A DNA stretch of 64,000 bases, taken from the NCBI RefSeq assembly GCF_000230995.2, contig NC_019973.1, forward strand, positions 5,036,001-5,100,000, read 5' to 3'. A program made the translations under genes and the position numbers. The notes beneath the pieces were generated by a model. The model was not told the DNA's origin, made no database searches, and saw only the letters and a program-made list of their open reading frames with translations. Shown here piece after piece: positions 57,719 through 64,000 of the stretch (positions are counted from its first letter, which is position 1; every line of letters starts with the position of its first letter). The stretch is from Mesorhizobium australicum WSM2073 (GTDB taxonomy: Bacteria; Pseudomonadota; Alphaproteobacteria; Rhizobiales; Rhizobiaceae).

Positions 57719-59059
57719 CTACCTTGGCAAGGCCGATGCCTTGGCCGGGACAAGCAGATTGTCCTCGTCACGGCGGCTGGCCTTGCCCGGTTCATCCCTC
57801 TGGTCGAGCCGATCGGCAAAACCGCGGTGAAAGACAATACCGTTCAAACAGGCAAACGTCATCGCAAGGGCGGCGGTTCGCAAGGGATAATCGACGAGGG
57901 AATGAACGAGCAGAAAAGCCAGCGACAGAAAGGCCGCCTTCTGCAACGGTTCTCCGCGAATTCTAGCTGACGATGCGGACAGCAGCACCGCATAGGCAAC
58001 CATCAGCAGGATAGCCGGCAAACCGCCCTCCAACGCCAATTCCAGATAATCGTTGTGCGCGTGATTGACATAAGACTTGAAGATCATGCTGCCTTTTTCA
58101 TGGATCTGGTAAACCTTCTGAAAAGCACCAAATCCGACACCGGTGGTCCAATTCTGTTCAATTCCCTCAATCGTGGTCCGTGCGAATTCGGCTCGTCCAA
58201 AGGCCGGGTCGACCACTTTGGCATCGATCTTTGCCCACGCGCCGATCGTGTAGATCGAAAGACCGATGAAAACCGCGAGGATGCCATAACCACCAACCCT
58301 CGAGCGCGCGGACAGGAAGACAACGGAGATGGCGGTGATCGCCAGCCCGATCAAAATGCCGGCCCGCGAACCGGCGGCCAGAAGCAGCAGCAGGAGGGTT
58401 ACTAGACCGAGCGCTCCTGAAAGAAGGTGGCCGCGGAACAAGCCATAATAAACCACGAAGGGGATCGAGACGAAGAGCAAGGCCGAGAAGTGGTTCTGGT
58501 TGGCAAAGAGACCCGCATTGATGGTAAACGGCAGCAGTCCCTCGATGGCAACGGTATCGGAGAGCGAATACTGGATCGCCGCCGCCAGGCCATTGCAGAT
58601 CACCCCCATGAAAAAGAACGGCAGAAGACCGTGGACCTGCTCAGCGCGCAGGCGCAGGACGGCGAGGAAGAACGCCGCGGCCGCGACAAAATAGAGCATG
58701 CACTCGATGGTGCGCCCCACTCCGACGCTGACGAAGCGCAACCGGCTTTCGCCATCCAGCCATGGATCCGCAAGCAGCACCGCGGGCCGCACCCCCTCGA
58801 GCAGGGCGCCGGGCAGCGGCACGACCTGAAAACAGAACACCGCAACCACGAGAGCAAGCAACCACAACACGGCGCGGGGAATTGCCTGTTGCGACGGCCT
58901 CGAGAGGATCGCCGCGGCGGAGATGACCGCCGCAATCTCGATCAGCGTCTCGGTGTACAGACCGCTCGCGGTGCCGCCACCAATCAGCATCGATAGAAAG
59001 AGCACCGAGCCAAGAAGATATTTATCCCACTGCGTGGGCTGTCGCGACCGTTCTCTCAC
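57719..59059 (-). CDS. Wzy-like exopolysaccharide polymerase or O-antigen ligase
   Basis: A membrane protein of 446 residues with about twelve helices. The Wzy_C/WaaL-type periplasmic loop lies between residues 285 and 365 and contains NHAHNDYLELALEGGLPA, the form typical of Wzy_C proteins in exopolysaccharide loci. The start is a GTG at 59059 that overlaps the preceding stop (GTGA); the frame open to 59269 is inside that gene. Its position after the Wza and Wzc genes suggests it polymerises their glycan. Confidence 0.82.
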   Translation of the reverse strand: MRERSRQPTQWDKYLLGSVLFLSMLIGGGTASGLYTETLIEIAAVISAAAILSRPSQQAIPRAVLWLLALVVAVFCFQVVPLPGALLEGVRPAVLLADPWLDGESRLRFVSVGVGRTIECMLYFVAAAAFFLAVLRLRAEQVHGLLPFFFMGVICNGLAAAIQYSLSDTVAIEGLLPFTINAGLFANQNHFSALLFVSIPFVVYYGLFRGHLLSGALGLVTLLLLLLAAGSRAGILIGLAITAISVVFLSARSRVGGYGILAVFIGLSIYTIGAWAKIDAKVVDPAFGRAEFARTTIEGIEQNWTTGVGFGAFQKVYQIHEKGSMIFKSYVNHAHNDYLELALEGGLPAILLMVAYAVLLSASSARIRGEPLQKAAFLSLAFLLVHSLVDYPLRTAALAMTFACLNGIVFHRGFADRLDQRDEPGKASRRDEDNLLVPAKASALPR

Positions 59060-60315
59060 GACGATACACTTTCGATGCTCAATTTGTGCATGACCAACGT
59101 CCCGACATACCGAAACCGCCAACTCTGTGCGATCGCGGCCGTTTCCAGTCTCAGCAACTGCATCGGGCACGCCGCCGGCCCAACCGTGAAGTCCAGGCTC
59201 AGGCTTCGCCTGTTGAAGGTGCCTTCCGGTATGTTGAAGCGCGCGATCTCGTGTGAGGGAGCGACGCATCTGAGAGACCAGAACAATTCCTTCGGCAGTT
59301 TGAGATTCGTGGCCGAAGCGTTCAGGGAAATCCTGTAGGAGCCAGGAGGAAGTTCGATAAATTGCTGAAGCGCCGCGTTCTTGACGGGCGTGTTCAGAAA
59401 TCGAATCGTCGCTCCGCTGTCGCTTTCACCTGCATCCCGCGATCCGGCGAAGGTGATCTCCATACCCGACCGGTCGTGTATCACCCAGTCGAATGGTTTG
59501 CCGCTGTGGACCGGTTCGAAGCCGCCGTTGAAAATGTAGCCGCCCAGTTTCCGTTCCTCGTCGGACAGGCTGAAGAGAAACAGCCGATAGGCCGGGTCAT
59601 ATTGCCTTTGCTTGATGTAGCCATCGATCACGGCCGACAATTCGTTGGACGTTGGAGACGTCGGGGACCCCGCGAGATCGAGCAACAGTTGGTTTGCGGC
59701 TGCCAAACCCTGGGGGTTCTGGCCAAGGGTCGAAAAAAGCTTGCCCCGCCATGGCGCCTCCGCCCGGATGGCGGCGAGCACGGCCCCGTACCCTTCGGGA
59801 TTGGCGAGAATGGCCGGCCAACCGGCGGCCACGGTTGAAAATTGATCAGGCCACCGACGCAGCAAGATATCGATCTCGGCTACAGCCCTTACCAGGTTGC
59901 CCGTCTCGACGGAGCGATCGATGGATCTCTGCAATGCGTGTATTTCGGTCTTGGACAGCATTCGAGCCCGATCAAAGAGTTCGAACGCCTGGTCCTTCTC
60001 GCCCTGGCGATACTTGATCTCACCGATCAGGCTATAGAGGCGTGCATCCGCGACGTTGAAGCGAAGCGCATTCCGGGCCTTTGCGGCCAACCCGTCGAGA
60101 TCGGCACCGTCGTTCGTCTGGTTCAGTTCGCCGGCGATCTCGCCTATCAAAGCATCTACGTTCAACGGATCCAGCGCGAGAGAGACGCTTGGCGTTCCCG
60201 TCTCAAGAAGACGACTTAGCCCGGTCGACGAAGCCATCAACACCAGAACGGAGGCGACGAACCAAACGCCTGAACGCAGGAGACTTTGCATGCGCGGGCT
60301 GGCCTGCTCCACCAT
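59056..60315 (-). CDS. Membrane-anchored TPR protein with C-terminal beta-sandwich, unknown function
   Basis: A protein of 419 residues. An N-terminal hydrophobic helix (about 14-30) anchors it, residues of about 50-250 are helical and TPR-like (ARLYSLIGEIKYRQGEKDQAFELFDRA region), and residues 260-415 form a domain beginning NGGFE (263-267) with FDW (275-277), as in jelly-roll carbohydrate-binding modules. It would place a glycan-binding domain in the periplasm, held near Wzc and Wzy. The ATG at 60315 has GAGGG upstream and overlaps the wzc-like gene by 113 bp; an ATG at 60291 also overlaps. I know of no established function. Confidence 0.7.
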   Translation of the reverse strand: MVEQASPRMQSLLRSGVWFVASVLVLMASSTGLSRLLETGTPSVSLALDPLNVDALIGEIAGELNQTNDGADLDGLAAKARNALRFNVADARLYSLIGEIKYRQGEKDQAFELFDRARMLSKTEIHALQRSIDRSVETGNLVRAVAEIDILLRRWPDQFSTVAAGWPAILANPEGYGAVLAAIRAEAPWRGKLFSTLGQNPQGLAAANQLLLDLAGSPTSPTSNELSAVIDGYIKQRQYDPAYRLFLFSLSDEERKLGGYIFNGGFEPVHSGKPFDWVIHDRSGMEITFAGSRDAGESDSGATIRFLNTPVKNAALQQFIELPPGSYRISLNASATNLKLPKELFWSLRCVAPSHEIARFNIPEGTFNRRSLSLDFTVGPAACPMQLLRLETAAIAQSWRFRYVGTLVMHKLSIESVSS

Positions 60316-62581
60316 CGACTTTGCCCTCGATTTTCGGGATATTCGTGCCGTATTCGTAATACTGGGAATTCATGTATTTGTAGGCGTAGTTGTAGTCGAA
60401 CTTGTTCACCTGGAATTTCGACATCGCTGCCCCGATGACATTCGCTCCGGCTGCTCGTAGACGCTTCAGAGCCGTTTTGGCGGATTTGCGGGTTACCTGG
60501 TTGGTGGAAATCACCATCAGCGTGCCTTCGGCAAGCCGGCCGAGGATCGGCGCATCCGAAAGGCCAACGACGGGCGGCGCATCGATGATGACCAGATCGA
60601 AGCGCTTGCCGAGATTGGTGATGATCAGCGCCATTTTGGGCGAAGAGAGCAGGTCCGCCGGGTTCGGCGGTATCGTCCCCGATGTCAGAACAGTCACATT
60701 GGGATATTTCGTCGCTCTGAAGATACCGGCCAGATCTTCCTTGCGAACGGTGTTTGTCAGGAGATTGCTCAAGCCGATCGCGTTGTCGAGGCCGAACAGC
60801 CGATGCAGATTGGGTTTGCGCAAATCACCGTCGACAAGCAGAACCTTTGCGCCGAGAGCGGCAAAATCCTGGCCAAGCTTGAACGATGTGGTCGATTTAC
60901 CCTCCGACGGTTCGGAGCTGGTCACCAGCAGCGAACGCGGCGCCCCTTCCGCTCCTGAGAATTGCAGCGACGTCCGCAACGAACGATAGGCCTCCGAAAG
61001 CCCCGACTTCTGATCGGCTATGCTGGCTATGAGTTCCCGGTCGTCGACGAGCGGCAAGATGCCGAGCATGGCCAATCCGAGCTCTTTTTCGATCTGCTCC
61101 GGATTTGTGAAGGTGTTGTTGAGCAATTCGACGATGTAGATGATCGACGCACTCAAGGCCATGAACAGCGCCAGGGCTATTGCAAGATTGATGCTGAGGC
61201 GAGGAGAATAAGGGCTCAAGGGCCGGGTCGCGAAATCGACAACGGCAGCGCTTTGCGTCTTCAGCTCAGAACTCACGCCGACTTCGTTCAGCTTGGCGAT
61301 CAGGCCGTCATACTGCGACCGGTTGGAATCGACCTCGCGCTTGAGGATGGTGTATTTGATGTTCTTGTCGTTGAAGACGATCTGCTGCTTTTCCAGCTCC
61401 GTGAGCTTGGCCTTGAGGTCGGCTTCCTTGTTCTGCGCTTCCTGAAATTTCAACCGTAGCGAGTCGGTTATCGCCAGCACGCCATTGTTGTAGAGCCGCT
61501 GCAGTTCCTTGATCTGCGACTGCAACTGCTGCATTTCTGGAAAGCCAGGTTTCAGGATGCCTAATTTCTGCTGGTATTGGCTTGTGAGGTCCGCGAGCTT
61601 TTCACTGAGCTTCTGCAGGCCTTCGCTCTCCAGAACCGGACCGAGACTGGCGCCACGCCCCTTGTCCACCTGATCCACCATCCGCCCGGCATCGAGACGC
61701 TCCTGGATTGCGGTCGCGAGTGCCGTGTTGAGGGCCTCGATGTTTGACCCGATCAGCGATTTGTCGCCGCCGGTGACGGTAATGCCGGCATCCTTGGCAT
61801 AGGCGACCAGTTCCTCCTCGGACTTCTGCAGCTTCTGTTTGACCTGCAGGACCTGCTCCTGAATGAACTGCCTTGCCAGATCCGACGTCTCGCTGGTCTG
61901 GTCGAGACGTTGATCGATGAAGCTCTGGGCGACCTGATTGGCGACATCGCTCGCATATTTCGGCTTCTGGTCGACGAAGGTGATCGACAGCAGGCTGGTG
62001 TTCGTCACCAGATTGACCGTGAGGTCATCGAGGACGCGCTTGATCGCCATGCCTTCCCGCTCTTCGGGCGTCTTTTCCTGGATCGAGAGCGATTTGGAAA
62101 TTCCCAAGGCGCGGTAGAAGATGTTGCCTATTGAAAAACTCGGAGTCGGAAACAGGAAGTCCGGCTTTTCGGCTAGGCCCAGTTGAAAGACCACGCGCTG
62201 CGCCAAGGCCCTGCTCTTCAATTTCTCCCGGGCGGTCAGAAACGCCCGGACGTCACTGTTTTCGGAAACCACCTCAATGTCCTGGAAGACCTTTGCCGAA
62301 GGGACCAGAACCTCCAGCTGCGTCGTCGCTTGATATTTGGGTGTCTGCATCATCGTCACAATGACACCGGCGACGAGGCCCGCCACGGCCATCATGACGA
62401 TCAGCCAGCGATACTGGATGACATAGAACAGCAAACGGAGCGGATTGAAGCCCTCGTCCTGGGCGGCATAGTCACGGCCATACGGGCTATAATTCTGCGC
62501 CCCATCGTAATAAAGATCCGCGGACAGGGCTTGGCCATGTCCGGGACCGGCAATTTGGGGCTGCCTGTTGCGATCGAGCAT
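60203..62581 (-). CDS. Wzc/ExoP-like polysaccharide co-polymerase with tyrosine autokinase domain
   Basis: A protein of 792 residues. A first helix (about 57-76) and a second (about 472-490) flank a periplasmic Wzz-type coiled-coil region. The cytoplasmic BY-kinase has Walker A SEGKST (559-564), Walker A' LLVDGDLRKP (581-590) and Walker B LVIIDAPP (663-670). A Tyr cluster at 728-745 has seven Tyr in 15 residues, followed by a basic 47-residue tail. It controls chain length and export with Wza, and is regulated by autophosphorylation, presumably reversed by the phosphatase at 63397. The ATG at 62581 is 45 bp after wza. Confidence 0.93.
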   Translation of the reverse strand: MLDRNRQPQIAGPGHGQALSADLYYDGAQNYSPYGRDYAAQDEGFNPLRLLFYVIQYRWLIVMMAVAGLVAGVIVTMMQTPKYQATTQLEVLVPSAKVFQDIEVVSENSDVRAFLTAREKLKSRALAQRVVFQLGLAEKPDFLFPTPSFSIGNIFYRALGISKSLSIQEKTPEEREGMAIKRVLDDLTVNLVTNTSLLSITFVDQKPKYASDVANQVAQSFIDQRLDQTSETSDLARQFIQEQVLQVKQKLQKSEEELVAYAKDAGITVTGGDKSLIGSNIEALNTALATAIQERLDAGRMVDQVDKGRGASLGPVLESEGLQKLSEKLADLTSQYQQKLGILKPGFPEMQQLQSQIKELQRLYNNGVLAITDSLRLKFQEAQNKEADLKAKLTELEKQQIVFNDKNIKYTILKREVDSNRSQYDGLIAKLNEVGVSSELKTQSAAVVDFATRPLSPYSPRLSINLAIALALFMALSASIIYIVELLNNTFTNPEQIEKELGLAMLGILPLVDDRELIASIADQKSGLSEAYRSLRTSLQFSGAEGAPRSLLVTSSEPSEGKSTTSFKLGQDFAALGAKVLLVDGDLRKPNLHRLFGLDNAIGLSNLLTNTVRKEDLAGIFRATKYPNVTVLTSGTIPPNPADLLSSPKMALIITNLGKRFDLVIIDAPPVVGLSDAPILGRLAEGTLMVISTNQVTRKSAKTALKRLRAAGANVIGAAMSKFQVNKFDYNYAYKYMNSQYYEYGTNIPKIEGKVDGGAGQPAHAKSPAFRRLVRRLRSGVDGFVDRAKSSS

Positions 62582-62626
62582 GGCGCAAAGTCATCCTGGT
62601 TTGTCCGTGGGCCGGCCGTGCCTGTC

Positions 62627-63400
62627 TTATGGAATGACCGCAATGCGGGCCGCGCTCGAGGCGAGACCCAACGCGTCCTTGAGATTGTTCATCGCGATTT
62701 TCGACTTCGAAGCGAAAACGACGATCACGTCGCCGCCGTAGATGCGCGGGTTGCGATTCTTGCCTGCGCGAATTTCCTCGACATTGTAGTTGGCGACCAG
62801 CCTGCTCTGGCCAAAATTGCGATAGACGAAGACCTTGCCGGCGTCGCCGACAGCATTGAATCCTCCGGCGAGCGCGATCGCATCCAGCAGGGAAGCGCTG
62901 CTGGACACCGGATAGATGCCTGCCCTGTCGACTTCGCCGTCGACCGTAATGCGCTGGCCTACCGATTCCTTCACGAAAATCGTCACGTCAGGCGATTGCA
63001 GATATTTTGCGCCGTACGCGGTCTCGATTTCCTTCTCGAGCTGACGAACGGTCTTGCCGGCCGCGGTCATCGCGCCAATGAGCGGAAGGGAAATCTGGCC
63101 GCTGGCATCGACCTGAACGGTCCTGTTCAAATTATCGACCTGGAAGACGCTGACTTCGAGCACGTCGTTGGCGGACAGCGGCTGCTCGCTGCCATTTTGC
63201 GTGTTTTGCGGCGCTGGCAGGTCTTTCACCACCTGCAGCGCACCACCGCCGGCAAGGGCCGTCGAAGACGATGTCGGTTGCAACGCTTCGACGGAGGCCG
63301 TCGATGATGTCGAAGAAGAGCTCGCGCAAGCAGAGAGTGCAAGCAACGCGGCCAGCGTCGGCATACCTGCATTGTTTCTGGCACGATCAAAAATGTTCAT
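62627..63400 (-). CDS. Wza-type outer-membrane polysaccharide export lipoprotein
   Basis: A protein of 257 residues. A signal peptide ends in the lipobox LSAC, with Cys25 as the lipidated residue. A Ser/Ala/Thr-rich linker precedes a poly-export domain (VLEVSVFQVDNLNRTVQVDASGQ region, about 82-160) and one SLBB domain (about 165-230). It is shorter than E. coli Wza (379 residues) and lacks an obvious C-terminal membrane helix. It overlaps the phosphatase stop (ATGA) and is followed by the wzc-like gene. Confidence 0.9.
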   Translation of the reverse strand: MNIFDRARNNAGMPTLAALLALSACASSSSTSSTASVEALQPTSSSTALAGGGALQVVKDLPAPQNTQNGSEQPLSANDVLEVSVFQVDNLNRTVQVDASGQISLPLIGAMTAAGKTVRQLEKEIETAYGAKYLQSPDVTIFVKESVGQRITVDGEVDRAGIYPVSSSASLLDAIALAGGFNAVGDAGKVFVYRNFGQSRLVANYNVEEIRAGKNRNPRIYGGDVIVVFASKSKIAMNNLKDALGLASSAARIAVIP

Positions 63401-64000
63401 CCCAGAGACCCGCTCTTGAACAGCCGACCCAATCCGCCGAAACGGCTCGCGCTGCCGGCATACAATTTCTTGGTGCTCACTTTTCCAATGGGCGCGAGCA
63501 GCTGATTCTGCAATATCGCGCCCGGGCGTTTCACCGCCATATTGTAGGCTTCATCTTCGCCGCACCGATTTGCGATGGCGACCACCGCCTGGGAAAGCCC
63601 CGGCCGACGCCTCGACGGGCCGTGCGCATCGGATGCGATGATGTCCACCCTGCCTTCGTCGAGCAGCTTTTCCGAGTAGTAGAGAGCGGTCCGGCCAAAG
63701 GCTCCTACGACCGAATCCGCCGTGAGCTGGATAAGGCAGCCCAATGCGTTCAATCGCTCGACTACGTCATAGTTCGATTTGATCCAGGTCAACCGTTCAG
63801 GATGGGTCAGGATCGGAATATAGCCCGCGCCAACGAGGCGGGAAGCGAGATCCTCGAGCCGCGGCGGCAAGACGTGATGCGGTGGCTCAAAGAGGAAATA
63901 GCGCGATCCGTTCAACGTCGGCACTTTGCCGAGCTTCAGCCGGTCGGGAAGATCAGGCGAAACATGAACGTCGGCGCCGACGTAGAGGACAAGCGGGATG
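63397..64000 (-). CDS. CpsB/CapC-type (PHP) tyrosine-protein phosphatase, 5' end beyond the window
   Basis: About 200 residues are visible and the frame stays open to the right edge. Family stretches are clear: YVGADVHVSPDL, FLFEPPHHVLPPRL, ILTHPERL, then TADSVVGAFG and the metal-binding ASDAHGPSRRRP. This manganese-dependent PHP-fold phosphatase is best known from Gram-positive capsule loci, where it dephosphorylates the tyrosine kinase. Here its stop overlaps the wza start, and the kinase follows, so kinase and phosphatase are co-expressed. The ORF beginning at 63924 is internal, not the true start. Confidence 0.88.
   Translation of the reverse strand, partial: IPLVLYVGADVHVSPDLPDRLKLGKVPTLNGSRYFLFEPPHHVLPPRLEDLASRLVGAGYIPILTHPERLTWIKSNYDVVERLNALGCLIQLTADSVVGAFGRTALYYSEKLLDEGRVDIIASDAHGPSRRRPGLSQAVVAIANRCGEDEAYNMAVKRPGAILQNQLLAPIGKVSTKKLYAGSASRFGGLGRLFKSGSLG

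Overview
The window reads as chromosomal DNA of a high-GC alphaproteobacterium of the order Hyphomicrobiales (Rhizobiales), most likely Mesorhizobium or a close relative. This rests on recognisable gene families and gene order: a glgP-glgB-glgC-glgA-pgm-glgX glycogen operon, a fructose ABC transporter of the rhizobial Frc type, and rhizobial surface-polysaccharide genes. It is not a database match. I saw no rRNA, tRNA, insertion sequence, phage gene or CRISPR array.

Layout. (1) 1-1960, plus strand: the end of a TadE-like gene and a TadG-like gene of a Flp/Tad pilus locus. (2) 1989-14881, minus strand: a tightly packed glycogen operon, transcribed glgP, glgB, glgC, glgA, pgm, glgX and a GH13 alpha-glucosidase. 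(3) 15015-20854: a fructose locus. frcB-frcC-frcA run on the minus strand and, divergently, a ROK regulator, an RbsD/FucU-type mutarotase and a PfkB fructokinase run on the plus strand. A perfect 11-bp palindrome lies between the two operons, and a perfect 15-bp stem-loop lies between frcB and frcC. (4) 21084-64000: about 43 kb devoted almost entirely to surface polysaccharide.

The polysaccharide region seems to hold at least two systems. The first looks like an ABC-exported O-antigen. A 4,6-dehydratase, an SDR reductase and a small sugar-phosphate transferase (29127-33072) could make UDP-QuiNAc and place it on the lipid carrier. manB-manC-gmd-rmd (33535-38406) makes GDP-D-rhamnose. A triple-domain GT4 protein of 1249 residues and two further GT4 enzymes could build a D-rhamnan. 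A methyltransferase with a coiled coil could cap the chain, and Wzm/Wzt, whose Wzt carries a C-terminal chain-recognition domain, exports it. The second looks like a Wza/Wzc/Wzy-type exopolysaccharide operon (64000-54138, minus strand): a PHP-type phosphatase, Wza, a Wzc-like tyrosine kinase, a TPR/beta-sandwich protein, a Wzy-like polymerase and the dTDP-L-rhamnose genes rfbACBD.

Between these lies a cassette (45793-51697) with a GtrB-like GT2, a flippase-like membrane protein, two methyltransferases and a large GT-C-like membrane protein. I propose it as a periplasmic decoration system for one of the glycans; this is the least described part of the window. cysD-cysNC-cysQ (23618-27277), which make PAPS and remove PAP, sit inside the polysaccharide region without any sulfotransferase in view. 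Three O-antigen ligase/polymerase-like membrane proteins are present (22301, 27742, 57719).

Start sites were chosen from ribosome-binding sites, gene overlaps and family lengths, and several differ from the longest open frame. All family calls are from motif recognition by eye; no search was run.
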